A stretch of DNA of 64,000 nucleotides from Bradyrhizobium cosmicum (GCF_007290395.2 NZ_CP041656.2:5456001-5520000), one strand, 5' to 3'. Positions 9,076 through 17,788 are shown, counted from the stretch's first letter. A program made the numbers and translations. The notes: a model not told the origin generated them from the letters alone.

Positions 9076-10662
9076 ATGCACCGCCGAGATTTCCTGAAAG
9101 CCGCAACCGCCACGGCAACGGCCGCGATTGCAGCGCCTCGCATTGCATCGGCAGCGGGTGAGAAGGTCCTGACCTTCGTTCCGCAATCCGATCTCACTCT
9201 GCTCGATCCTGTGCAGACGACGGGGCTCGTGACCCGCAACCACGCACTGCTGGTGTTCGACACGCTGTATGGCGTCGACGAACGTTTTGAAGCGCAGCCG
9301 CAGATGGTGGCGGGTCACCAGATCGACCGCGACGGCCTGCGCTGGACGCTGACGTTGCGGGAGGGATTGAAATTTCACGACGGAGAGCGCGTGCTGGCGC
9401 GCGATGCCGTGGCCAGCATCAAGCGCTGGTGGAGCCGTGACGTCTTCGGTGGAGACCTTCGCGGCGCGACCGCCGAACTCTCCGCAACGTCCGACAACAC
9501 GATCGTCTTCGACCTGAAGAAGCCGTTTCCGTTGCTGGCCTATGCGCTCGGCAAGCCGTCAAGCGTATGCCCCGTCATGCCCGAGCGCCTCGCGCTGACG
9601 CCGGGCACGGAGCAGGTCAAGGAGATGATCGGCAGCGGACCGTTCCAGTTCGTGCCGGACGAACGCGTCGTCGGATCCCAGGTCGTCTACAAGCGGTTCG
9701 ACGGTTACGTGCCGCGACCATCGGGCACCGCCAGCTTCATGGCCGGTCCCAAGACCGTCCACCTCGACCGCGTGATCTGGCGCGTTCTGCCGGATGCGGC
9801 GACGGCCGCGGCCGCCCTGCAGGTCGGCGAGGTCGACTGGTGGGAGCAGCCGACTCCGGACTTGCTGCCGCTGCTCGCCAAGCGGGGCAACATCAAGGTC
9901 GAGGTCAAGGACACCGGCGGCTATCTCGCGATGATCAGGCTGAATCATCTGGTGCCGCCGTTCGACAATCCCGCGATCCGTCGCGCCATCCTGTCGGCGA
10001 TCAGCCAGTCGGAATTCATGACGGCCGTCATGGGCACCAACGGCGATTTCTGGAAGGACAATGTCGGCTTCTTCCTGCCCGCCTCGCCCCTCGCAAACGA
10101 TGCCGGCATGGACGTCTTTGCCGGCGCCCCGGATTACGCCAAGGCCAAACGCGACCTGCAGGCAGCCGGCTACAAGGGCGAGCGGATCGTCTTCGTCGTC
10201 CCGGCCGACCTCCACGCGCTCAATTCCATGAGCTTGGTCGCCGCCGACATGTTCAAGAAGATCGGCCTCGAAGTCGACTACCAGGTGTCCGATTGGGGCA
10301 CCGTGTTGCAGCGCATCGCGTCGCAGCGGCCGCTCGACCAGGGCGGCTGGAGCGCATGGTGCAATTACGTTCCGGGCGCGTCCGCCATCAATCCCGCCGC
10401 TCACTCCTACCTGAGAGGCATTGGAAAGGCGGGCACCTTCGGCTGGCCGAGCAGCGAGAAGATCGAGGCCCTGCGCCTCGCGTTTCTGTCGGCCCAGGAC
10501 GATCAGGAAAGAAAGCGCCTGGCGCGGGACATCCAGGCCCAGGCCATGCAGGACACCCCTTATCTGCCGCTCGGCTACTACGCGCAACCGGCCGCATACT
10601 CGCAGAAGCTCAGCGGCATTCCCCTGGGCTTCTCCCAGTTCTACGGTGTGAAGAAGGCCTGA
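9076..10662 (+). CDS. ABC transporter substrate-binding protein, peptide/opine type (SBP_bac_5), Tat-type leader
   Basis: A 528-residue periplasmic solute-binding protein of the DppA/OppA family. The leader starts MHRRDFLKAATATATAAIAAP, a twin-arginine-like signal with RRDFLK. Family features are LTFVPQSDLTLLDPVQTT at the mature N-terminus, WTLTLREGLKFHDGE near residues 90-105 and GSGPF near 185. The ATG has a strong AAAGGAG site. No permease or ATPase genes follow; instead an amidase and an aminotransferase do, so the ligand may be an amide or amino compound processed by those enzymes, and the protein must use a transporter encoded elsewhere or act as an orphan receptor. The ligand is unknown. 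Confidence 0.88.
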   Translation: MHRRDFLKAATATATAAIAAPRIASAAGEKVLTFVPQSDLTLLDPVQTTGLVTRNHALLVFDTLYGVDERFEAQPQMVAGHQIDRDGLRWTLTLREGLKFHDGERVLARDAVASIKRWWSRDVFGGDLRGATAELSATSDNTIVFDLKKPFPLLAYALGKPSSVCPVMPERLALTPGTEQVKEMIGSGPFQFVPDERVVGSQVVYKRFDGYVPRPSGTASFMAGPKTVHLDRVIWRVLPDAATAAAALQVGEVDWWEQPTPDLLPLLAKRGNIKVEVKDTGGYLAMIRLNHLVPPFDNPAIRRAILSAISQSEFMTAVMGTNGDFWKDNVGFFLPASPLANDAGMDVFAGAPDYAKAKRDLQAAGYKGERIVFVVPADLHALNSMSLVAADMFKKIGLEVDYQVSDWGTVLQRIASQRPLDQGGWSAWCNYVPGASAINPAAHSYLRGIGKAGTFGWPSSEKIEALRLAFLSAQDDQERKRLARDIQAQAMQDTPYLPLGYYAQPAAYSQKLSGIPLGFSQFYGVKKA

Positions 10663-10725
10663 TCTTCAGAGCCCGTCAGACCAGATCGATCACACCTCGA
10701 CCAATGCAATCAACGCCTCGGTGGG

Positions 10726-12162
10726 ATGGCCGACAACATGAACGACTTGCACGCCGAACTGGGTTACGCCACCGCGTCCGAACTGAAGACGCGCTTTGAA
10801 AGCCGGGAGCTCTCGCCGGTGGAGGCCGCGTCTAGCATCCTCGACCGGATCGCGGCGCTGGAGCCGTCGATCAACGCGTTTTCCGTGGTGATGCGAGACG
10901 AGGCGCTGGCTGCAGCCCGGGAATCGGAGCGGCGCCTGCGCAGCGGAGAGGCCCGGCCTCTCGAAGGAATCCCCGTCACGATCAAGGACGCCTTCGGCGT
11001 CGCCGGCTACGAGACAGCGACCTGCACGCATGCGCTGAAGGGCCCCATCGCCAGCGAGGACAATGTCGTCGTGGCGCGGCTGCGCAATGCCGGCGCGATC
11101 ATCCTCGGCAAGACCACGATGTCCGAATTCGGCTGGTCCGGCATCAGCCGCAATCCGGTCACGGGCGTCACGCACAACCCATGGAAGCGCGGCTACAATG
11201 CCGGTGCCTCGTCGGCCGGCGCCGGCGCAGGCGCAGCGTCCGGCTACGGACCGCTGCACCTCGGCTCGGATGGCGCCGGCTCGATTAGGATGCCGTCCCA
11301 TTTCTGCGGCGTCTTCGGCTTGAAGCCGACCTTCGGCCGGGTCCCCTACGCGCCGGTCTCCAACAACGACTACGCCACCTATATCGGCCCGATGGCGCGA
11401 ACTGTGGCCGATGCCGCGCTGATGCTGGAGACGATGGCCGGGCCGCATTGGCTCGACCACACATCCTGCGAAGCACAGCCCGATGCCTATCTCGCCAAGC
11501 TCAAGACCTCGATGAAGGGCAAGCGCATCGCCTTCAGCCCCGACCTCGGTCATGCCCGTGTCGACGACGAGATAGCGGGAATCGTCGCGGCGGCGGCCAA
11601 GGTCTTTGCCGGAGAGCTTCAGGCCGAGGTGGAGATCGTGACGCCGCCATGGGGGCCGCAGGGACCGGAACTCGGGCGCTTCTTCTGGGCGGCCCTCTGG
11701 GGCCGCCGCGCCGGGCTGTTGCCGAAATGGGAGAGCAGCATGGGCAGCGACCTCGTCGCCTGCATTCGCGAAGGCGCCAACTATTCCGCGACCGAGTACA
11801 TGGACATGCGCGAGCGCAAATACGCGTACGTCGCCAGCATATCGCGCTTCCTCGAGGATTGGGATTATCTCATCACCCCGGTCGCCTCGGTTGAGGCCTT
11901 TCCGGTCGAGCGCGTCAGGCCGGAACATTGGCCCGAGCACGATTGGGATTGGCTCGCATGGTCCGAATTCCTCTACCCCTTCAACATGTCGAGCCATCCG
12001 GCCGCGAGCGTGCCTTGCGGCATGACCCGCGCCGGCCTGCCCGTCGGCCTGCAGATCGTCAGCCGTCGCTTCGACGATCTCGGTGTCCTGCAGGCAGCAG
12101 CCGCCTTCGAGGCTGCGATGCCGTGGCAGCAGCGTCGTCCCGAGATTGCGCTGGCGGGCTAG
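10726..12162 (+). CDS. Amidase, amidase-signature family
   Basis: A 478-residue amidase-signature hydrolase. The Ser-cisSer-Lys triad is visible: Lys87 in TIKDAFG, the cis-Ser in GASSAG (162-163) and the nucleophile Ser186 in DGAGSIRMP. Both glycine-rich motifs differ slightly from the common GGSSGG and GGS forms (Ala replaces Gly), but the catalytic residues are kept. It should hydrolyse a carboxamide; the substrate is not known. It sits 63 bases after the binding protein and 122 bases before the aminotransferase in the same direction, so a joint pathway for an imported amide is plausible. Confidence 0.9.
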   Translation: MADNMNDLHAELGYATASELKTRFESRELSPVEAASSILDRIAALEPSINAFSVVMRDEALAAARESERRLRSGEARPLEGIPVTIKDAFGVAGYETATCTHALKGPIASEDNVVVARLRNAGAIILGKTTMSEFGWSGISRNPVTGVTHNPWKRGYNAGASSAGAGAGAASGYGPLHLGSDGAGSIRMPSHFCGVFGLKPTFGRVPYAPVSNNDYATYIGPMARTVADAALMLETMAGPHWLDHTSCEAQPDAYLAKLKTSMKGKRIAFSPDLGHARVDDEIAGIVAAAAKVFAGELQAEVEIVTPPWGPQGPELGRFFWAALWGRRAGLLPKWESSMGSDLVACIREGANYSATEYMDMRERKYAYVASISRFLEDWDYLITPVASVEAFPVERVRPEHWPEHDWDWLAWSEFLYPFNMSSHPAASVPCGMTRAGLPVGLQIVSRRFDDLGVLQAAAAFEAAMPWQQRRPEIALAG

Positions 12163-12284
12163 AGCATGAACGGGAAGCGCGCAGCGCTTTCCGGGACAAT
12201 CGCCCCCGATCGCGCTCGAGGTGACGATCGCATCGGCGGCCTCCTTCGCATCGAGGTGCGCCCCCACAACCGACAGGACAATCC

Positions 12285-13559
12285 ATGAAGAGAAATTCGA
12301 AGGACTCCGAGCTGCGCGAACGCGCACGGCAGGTGATCCCCAAGGGCATGTACGGTCACGAGTCGGTCGCCCTGCTATCGGAGGATTATCCGCAGTTCTT
12401 CTCGCGCGCCGAAGGAGCCTATCTCTGGGATTGCGACGACAACCGCTACGTCGACTACATGTGTGCGTTCGGTCCCAACCTGCTCGGCTACCGGCACCGC
12501 GGCGTCGAAGACGCCGCGCGGACCCAGGCCGCGATGGGAGACACCATGACCGGCCCGTCCGAGGCCATGGTCGTGCTTGCGGAAGATCTCGTGTCGATGA
12601 TCGGCCATGCGGCCTGGGCGATGTTCTGCAAGAACGGCAGCGATGCGACCTCGATGGCGATGGTCACGGCGCGAGCCTATCGGGATCGCCGCAAGATTCT
12701 GGTCGCGAAGGGCACCTATCACGGCTCCGCCCCCTGGAACACGCCCAACATCAAGGGCATCACGGCGGAAGACCGGGCCCACATCATCTATTTCAACTAC
12801 AACGACCTCGACAGTGCCGTGGACGCGTTCCGCAAGGCTGACGGCGATGTCGCCGGCGTGTTCGCGACGCCATTCCGTCATGAGACGTTCAATGACCAAT
12901 ATGCGCCCTCGGCCGAATATGCGCTTGGACTGCGGAAGCTCTGCGATGACGCGGATGCGTTGCTGATCCTCGACGAGGTGCGCAGCGGCTTTCGCCTCGC
13001 GCGCGACTGCAGCTGGTCGGTGCACGGCGTGCAGCCCGACCTCAGCGCATGGGGCAAGGTGCTCGCCAACGGCTATCCGATCTCGGCGCTCGTCGGTTCG
13101 GAGAAGGCGCGCAGCGCCGCGTCCAGCATCTACGTGACAGGATCCTTCTGGTTCTCCGCCGTGCCGATGGCGGCGGCGATCGCGACCCTGCGAGAGATCC
13201 GGACGACCGATTATCTCGAGCGGATCATCGCCAATTCCGCGCGGCTGCGAGCAGGCATCGCGGCGCAAGCCGCCGCACATGATATTCCCGTTCGCCAGAC
13301 CGGGCCGTCACAGATGCCGCAAATCCTGTTCGACGACGATCCGGACATGCGAAAGGGTTACTTCTGGGCCGGCTATGCGGTTCGATCGGGGGTCTACCTT
13401 CACCCCTATCACAACATGTTCTTCAACGCCGCCCTGACGACGGACGACATTAACAACACGCTCGACATTACCGACAGGGCCTTCGCCGAACTGAAGCGGC
13501 AGCTGCCCTCGTTGCCCGCCCAGTCGAACGAGCTTCTGCTGCAACGCCTTGGGCGGTGA
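12285..13559 (+). CDS. Class III aminotransferase, glutamate-1-semialdehyde aminomutase-like
   Basis: A 424-residue PLP enzyme of fold type I. The PLP lysine is Lys258 in WGKVLANGYP, the cofactor-ring Asp is Asp230 in ILDEVRSGF, and the phosphate-binding region is KNGSDATS at 116-123. It resembles the GSA-aminomutase branch but departs from true HemL proteins, and it sits in a catabolic neighbourhood, so it is more likely an amino-group transferase or mutase acting on a secondary metabolite. ATG 12285 follows GACAGGACAATCC. It completes the binding protein-amidase-aminotransferase series. Confidence 0.85.
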   Translation: MKRNSKDSELRERARQVIPKGMYGHESVALLSEDYPQFFSRAEGAYLWDCDDNRYVDYMCAFGPNLLGYRHRGVEDAARTQAAMGDTMTGPSEAMVVLAEDLVSMIGHAAWAMFCKNGSDATSMAMVTARAYRDRRKILVAKGTYHGSAPWNTPNIKGITAEDRAHIIYFNYNDLDSAVDAFRKADGDVAGVFATPFRHETFNDQYAPSAEYALGLRKLCDDADALLILDEVRSGFRLARDCSWSVHGVQPDLSAWGKVLANGYPISALVGSEKARSAASSIYVTGSFWFSAVPMAAAIATLREIRTTDYLERIIANSARLRAGIAAQAAAHDIPVRQTGPSQMPQILFDDDPDMRKGYFWAGYAVRSGVYLHPYHNMFFNAALTTDDINNTLDITDRAFAELKRQLPSLPAQSNELLLQRLGR

Positions 13560-13604
13560 AGGCAATGGGATGAGTTCCGCATCGGCGAACCCGAGGACAC
13601 GACG

Positions 13605-13772
13605 CGGTCCGACAGCAAACGGGACGAGGCGATCGCGCTGAACTTCACCAGCAACCGCCGCATCGCACATGCTTCGCCGCAAAAGCCGCCGTGCACGCCT
13701 GGGCCAAAGGCCTGTCGCGCGAGACCGGCGAACACGGCATCATCATCAACTGCATCCCGCCCGGCACGGGGA
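13605..13772 (+). pseudogene. Decayed fragment of a second copy of the SDR gene at 7277-8020
   Basis: The stretch aligns closely with two separate parts of the SDR gene: about 13605-13671 matches 7579-7641, and about 13672-13768 matches 7727-7823. The 85 bases in between (about 7642-7726) are missing, which also breaks the frame. Translated in pieces it gives EAIALNFTSNRRIAHA and then FAAKAAVHAWAKGLSRE. Similarity stops after CIPPG. Both copies have the same orientation. There is no start, no cofactor loop and no usable frame, so it is a relic. The rest of 13560-14093 holds no gene I can support. Confidence 0.85.
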
Positions 13773-13838
13773 CGGTGAGTCGCGTGGATGGGGACCAATC
13801 GCATTTGGAGTACACGATGCGTCGGCATCGGCACTTGA

Positions 13839-13864
13839 GCTCCCTCTCCCGCTTGCGGGGGAGC
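13839..13864. repeat. Short palindrome with TTGC-centred core
   Basis: Six-base outer arms (13839-13844 and 13859-13864) and a four-base inner stem around TT form an imperfect hairpin. The core CCGCTTGCGG is shared with the longer perfect palindrome at 46317-46354, so the two probably belong to one dispersed repeat family. Confidence 0.45.
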
Positions 13865-14093
13865 GCTGGTGGGGGTGTCTCCGCGTCGGGATTGCCGAGG
13901 ATTGCGGAGAACATCCCTGCGCGGCAAGAGCCCTCAGCTGCCGCGCTCTGCGAGCGCCTTGCCACAGACGGAGCGGAACGCGACTGCTTGCTTGCGACTT
14001 GAGCGACGCTGGTGTTAACGCACGCTCTGCTTGCGTTGGGTATCTGCAATGCCAGCAACGGGTCGTTTCAGCTACGGTTTCGAGGATCGTCTC

Positions 14094-14507
14094 ATGTCAT
14101 CTGCTGCAACAATGTTCTCGCAATCCTTCTTCCACGGCACACGTGCTGATCTGAAACCCGGCGACCTGATTGTCGTCGGCTATCAATCCAACTTCACCGA
14201 TGTGAAGCCGCTGTCCTGGGTTTATTTCGCGGCCACGCTGGATGCGGCGATCTGGGGCGCCGAGCTGGCCGCAGGCACCGCACCAGGACGAATCTACGTC
14301 GTGGAGCCGACCGGACCGATCATGGACGATCCGAACGTGACGGATAAGAAGTTTCCGGGCAATCCGACATTGTCATATCGCACCCGCGATCCGTTGCGCG
14401 TCATCGCCGAGGTGACGCAGTGGCAAGGCCACGCGCCCGAGCGGCTGCAACAGATGAAAGACAATATCGCCCGCCTGAAGGCGGAGGGAAACAACATCAT
14501 CGACTGA
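14094..14507 (+). CDS. arr: Rifampin ADP-ribosyltransferase (Arr)
   Basis: A 137-residue NAD-dependent enzyme that inactivates rifamycins by ADP-ribosylation. The three residues known from the mycobacterial enzyme are in place with constant offset: His14 (FFHGT), Tyr44 (WVYFAATLDAA) and Asp79 (IMDDPN). The family blocks GAELAAG, RIYVVEPTGP and KKFPGNPT are present. I chose ATG 14094, preceded by GAGG at 8 bases; an upstream in-frame start at 14031 adds an unrelated leader. It stands alone between the SDR relic and a palindromic repeat. Environmental Arr homologues are common and their native role is not always antibiotic resistance. Confidence 0.92.
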   Translation: MSSAATMFSQSFFHGTRADLKPGDLIVVGYQSNFTDVKPLSWVYFAATLDAAIWGAELAAGTAPGRIYVVEPTGPIMDDPNVTDKKFPGNPTLSYRTRDPLRVIAEVTQWQGHAPERLQQMKDNIARLKAEGNNIID

Positions 14508-14510
14508 CTC

Positions 14511-14595
14511 GTAGGATGGGTAGAGCGCCGCGAAACCCATCGACAGTATCGAGCGTGACACGTGATGGGTTTCGCAAGTGCTCTACCCATCCTAC
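14511..14595. repeat. 85-bp palindromic repeat, copy 1
   Basis: The ends GTAGGATGGGTAGAGC and GCTCTACCCATCCTAC are perfectly inverted, and an inner pair GCGAAACCCATC / GATGGGTTTCGC follows. A second copy of equal length is at 15130-15214. It starts four bases after the arr stop codon, so in RNA it could also act as a 3' structure. It has no coding capacity and looks like a non-autonomous dispersed element. Confidence 0.85.
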
Positions 14596-14657
14596 GACAC
14601 TGCGAAGATCGGACTGCAACGCCGACGTCCGGCCCTCTTGAGACCGTTCGCTACCGC

Positions 14658-15011
14658 CTATTCATGCAGCAGCGTTTGCCAGTCGGGAGGCACCGCACCG
14701 GCCGGTCCGGGCACCGGCTGGTCCAACGGATGCGCGTGAGGGCCTTGAAGCTTCGGGCCGGCGAAAGCCTCCCCTGTGCGATAGTCGTAGAACCATCGTT
14801 CGCCCGGCTCGAAGCTGGTGATGATCGGGTGACCCGTCGCCGCGTAGTGCTTCGTTGCGTGCTGATTAGGTGACGTATCGCAGCAGCCGATGTGACCGCA
14901 TTCGACACATCTGCGAAGATGAAACCACCACCCGCCTGCAGCCGAGCATTCCACGCAACCCGTTCCGGTTGGCTTGGCCGCGAGGTTGATGCCATCACTG
15001 TCAGACGTCAT
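14658..15011 (-). CDS. UBP-type zinc-finger protein
   Basis: A 117-residue protein made mostly of one UBP-type zinc finger. The ligand pattern is visible: CVEC, then CVECGHIGCCD, then HATKHYAATGH, followed by the conserved ERWFYDY. In eukaryotes this fold binds the ubiquitin C-terminus; bacterial stand-alone versions are common but their partner is unknown. The gene is alone, on the opposite strand to its neighbours, and lies between two copies of an 85-bp palindrome. Confidence 0.85.
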   Translation of the reverse strand: MTSDSDGINLAAKPTGTGCVECSAAGGWWFHLRRCVECGHIGCCDTSPNQHATKHYAATGHPIITSFEPGERWFYDYRTGEAFAGPKLQGPHAHPLDQPVPGPAGAVPPDWQTLLHE

Positions 15012-15085
15012 AGGTCAGCTCACTGGAATTGCTTGAGGCCACCACCGATGCATCCACACCGCGATCCCCACTACGATTGCATTTT

Positions 15086-15110
15086 GCCAGTGTTTTGCCT
15101 GACGGGTCAA
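15086..15110. repeat. 25-bp fragment of a dispersed repeat
   Basis: This 25-base stretch differs by one base from 16572-16596 and is also related to the reverse strand at 51758-51779. It appears to be the end of a longer element whose other end is not visible here. Apart from this and the palindrome that follows, 15012-15397 holds nothing I recognise. Confidence 0.55.
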
Positions 15111-15129
15111 TGTCGCAACATATCAGCCG

Positions 15130-15214
15130 GTAGGATGGGGAGAGCGCGGCGAAACCCATCGACAGCATCCAACGTGAAGCGCGATGGGTTTCGCAACTGC
15201 TCTACCCATCTTAC
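15130..15214. repeat. 85-bp palindromic repeat, copy 2
   Basis: Same length and order of inverted segments as 14511-14595, with few substitutions (for example GTAGGATGGGGAGAGC at the left end and GCTCTACCCATCTTAC at the right). The two copies are in the same orientation, 534 bases apart, on either side of the zinc-finger gene. Confidence 0.85.
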
Positions 15215-15397
15215 GGGCTGAAGGCGACATTCGCGAACATTGCTCACGTAGCGGAAAACTCGGGTCGCGTTCACATAAAATTGCTGGCGATTGCGAGATG
15301 AGAGACATCGCTTCGCGACGAAAAATCGGCACATTCCAATTCCCAACAATTAGCTCGAAACACAGCGGGCCAGGTCACTGCCAACTCGTCACGGGAG

Positions 15398-16493
15398 ATG
15401 CGCAACATGATCATGTGGGATCGGACATCGCGAGGGCATCAGGGCTGCCTGAACTGTTGCGGCCCGCTGTCGTCGCGCCGCGACTTTCTCGCTGGAGTAG
15501 GCGCACTCGGATTGGCTTCGGCCATTCCGACAATTGCAGTCCACGGACAGACCAGGCCCGCGCTGATCGACACCCACCTTCATTTCTATCCGCTCGAATA
15601 TCAAAAGCTTTGGCTTGGCTACGAAGACGCACGCAAGCAGCCGCACTTTCCCGGTCAGGTGGCCTGGACCCGCGAAAAGCTCGTCGAGGACATGGACCGC
15701 AATGGCATACGCACCGGCATTCTGTCGGTCGCCTCCACGCCGGGCGTATGGTTCGACCTCGGACCGGCGGAAGCCGGCCGGCTGGCGCGCGCCTGCAACG
15801 AATACGCGGCGGAGATGATGCGCGACCATCCGGGTCGCTTCGGCCTGTTCGCGACCCTGTCGATGCTGGACATCGATGCCACGCTGAAGGAGATCGACTA
15901 TGCATTCGACACACTCAAGGCGGACGGGATCGGCCTGCAAAGCAGCTACGGCGACAAATGGCTTGGCAATGCCGCGTACAGGCCGGTGTTCGAAGAGCTG
16001 AAGGGCGGTCGTTTACGTGCATCCGCTGGTCGCGAGCTGCTGTAGTGCGCTCAGCGTCGGCACGTTTCCGGCGGTGATCGAAGTCCCGCACGACACCACA
16101 CGGACCGTGACGAGCCTCCTGCTCAGCGGCACATTTGCCCGCTACCGCGACATCAAATGGTTGTTCTCGCACGCCGGCGGCACGATCCCGATGATGGCGG
16201 GGCGGATCAATTCGTTCTATGGGGCGCGGCCCGATCTGAAGGAGTTTGCGCCGGAGGGGATCGAAGGCGAACTGGCCCGGCTCCACTACGACACCGCGAA
16301 TGCGACGTTCGCACCGTCCATGGCCGCGCTGCTCAAGCTCGTGCCGGCCTCCCAGATCACCTACGGCAGCGACTATCCGTATTTCGGCCTTGGCCAGTTG
16401 GCGCAGTTGCAGAAGCTCGGACTCCCGGCAGGGGATCTCGATGCGATCGGCCATGAGAACGCGATACGCCTCGTTCCCCGGCTGAAGGCTTAG
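15398..16493 (+). pseudogene. Amidohydrolase (ACMSD-like, Tat-exported) interrupted by a frameshift
   Basis: The reading frame from 15398 codes a twin-arginine leader (SSRRDFLAGVGALGLASA) and an amidohydrolase N-terminus with the metal motif IDTHLHFYP. At about 16007-16011 the frame must move forward by one base: beyond it, the other frame continues [10 protein letters not shown], then SHAGGTIP and TYGSDYPY, the expected C-terminal half of the same family, ending at 16493. Joined, the product would be about 365 residues, a normal length. It is either a recent pseudogene, two separate fragments, or a sequencing error. Family members decarboxylate or hydrolyse small aromatic or heterocyclic acids. 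No partner genes lie close by. Confidence 0.85.
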
Positions 16494-16571
16494 AGCATCA
16501 TCTTGAAAAGCGTGGCGGGCTTTCAGCCTGCGCGCGGGCCTTGTTCACAGTCGCGGCCACGATGACATCAT

Positions 16572-16685
16572 GCCAGTGTTTTGCCCGACGGGTCAACTTT
16601 ACGTCGTCTGCGGATGCCGCCGCGACGCGGTCCGAAAACCCCTTATCGATCAAGAAGCCATCTACTGTGCATGGGGTTGTTTTCG
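16572..16685. repeat. Dispersed repeat of about 115 bp, copy A
   Basis: The left 25 bases match 15086-15110, and the last 23 bases (16663-16685) are identical to the reverse complement of 51675-51697. Spacing between the conserved ends is almost the same as in the copy at 51675-51789, while the middle has diverged. It occupies the gap between the amidohydrolase relic and the dehydrogenase gene; the rest of 16494-16726 holds nothing I recognise. Confidence 0.7.
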
Positions 16686-16726
16686 ACGTTTTGGGTCTGG
16701 GCCCCAAAAAAATCTGCGAGAGGCCC

Positions 16727-17788
16727 TCACTCCGCCTGCAAGAACTCCGCGATCGCCGCCCCCGCCGCGACGGTGCCGAGCTTGCCTCCGACGTCGCGCG
16801 TCGCCCTGCCCGCGCGAAGCGCCTTCGCCACCGCCGCCTCGATCGCGCGCGCGGCTTCCTCATAGCGCACCGCGCCGGTCTTCTCGCCGTGCCAGGCCAG
16901 CAGCAGCGCCGTCGACAGGATCAGCGACACCGGATTGGCGACGTCCTGCCCTGCGATGTCGGGCGCCGAGCCGTGCGCCGCCTGCGCCATGGCGTGGCGG
17001 TCACCGACATTGAGCGAGCCGCCGAGGCCGAGGCTGCCTGACAGCTCCGCGGTGAGATCGGACAGGATGTCGCCGAACATGTTGGTGGCGACGATGACAT
17101 CGAAGCGATCGGGGTTGCGCACCACATGCGCCATCATGGCATCGACCAGGATGTCGTCGACTTCGAGGCCGGGATAGGCCTTCGCCGCCTCGCGGCAGAT
17201 GTCGAGGAACATCCCGTCGCCGATCTTGAGCACATTGGCCTTATGCACAACGGTGAGATGCTTGCGCCGCTTCATCGCCAGCCGGCAGGCGGCGTGCGCG
17301 ATGCGCTCGCAGCACAGACGCGTGATCCGGCGCAGCGAGATCACGACATCAGGCGTGACCAGCAGCTCGCCATTGCCCTGCTCCATGTTGCGGTCGGCAT
17401 AAAACCCTTCCGTGTTCTCGCGCACCACCACGAGATCGAATTCGCCGAGCCGGCCGGGCCGCCCCGCATAGGTGCGCGCCGGCCTGACATTGGCGTAGAG
17501 GTCGAGGCCCTTGCGAAAGTGCCTGGACGGATTGATCTCGCCATGCGCCTCGTCCTTGAAGTCGAAGGTCGCGGTCGGGCCCAGGATCAGGCCGTCGGCG
17601 GCGCGGACGATGTCGAGCAGCTCGGGACGCACCGTGGTGCCGAACTGTTTGAGGCTCGCATGCCCGACCGCATGCTCCTCCAGCCGCAGATTGAGCTGGA
17701 AGCGCTCGGAGGCCGCGCGCAGCACGCCCGATGTCGCGGTCGTGATCTCCGGTCCGATGCCGTCACCGGGCAGAACGACGAGTTGCAT
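16727..17788 (-). CDS. Isocitrate/isopropylmalate dehydrogenase-family enzyme
   Basis: A 353-residue NAD(P)- and metal-dependent beta-decarboxylating dehydrogenase. Visible features are LPGDGIGPEI at the N-terminus, the signature RENTEGFYAD near residues 120-130, the catalytic Lys in HKANVLK and the metal-binding NMFGDILSDLTAELSGSLGL block near 228-247. HGSAPDIAGQ follows. Substrate-loop residues do not match a typical LeuB or Icd, so a tartrate or other 2-hydroxyacid dehydrogenase role is possible. The ATG follows GGGGGATC. It is a single gene divergent from the MFS gene at 17960. Confidence 0.85.
   Translation of the reverse strand: MQLVVLPGDGIGPEITTATSGVLRAASERFQLNLRLEEHAVGHASLKQFGTTVRPELLDIVRAADGLILGPTATFDFKDEAHGEINPSRHFRKGLDLYANVRPARTYAGRPGRLGEFDLVVVRENTEGFYADRNMEQGNGELLVTPDVVISLRRITRLCCERIAHAACRLAMKRRKHLTVVHKANVLKIGDGMFLDICREAAKAYPGLEVDDILVDAMMAHVVRNPDRFDVIVATNMFGDILSDLTAELSGSLGLGGSLNVGDRHAMAQAAHGSAPDIAGQDVANPVSLILSTALLLAWHGEKTGAVRYEEAARAIEAAVAKALRAGRATRDVGGKLGTVAAGAAIAEFLQAE

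Noticed and set aside
12285..13559. HemL (glutamate-1-semialdehyde aminomutase)
   Set aside because: The class is right, but the surroundings are catabolic and several segments differ from HemL, so only the family is named.
13691..14002. 103-codon frame starting MHAWAKGLSRE
   Set aside because: It begins inside the SDR relic and then runs into unrelated intergenic sequence, so it is not a gene.
14511..15214. Possible CRISPR or composite transposon
   Set aside because: Only two palindromic copies, no spacer series, and no transposase gene between or beside them.
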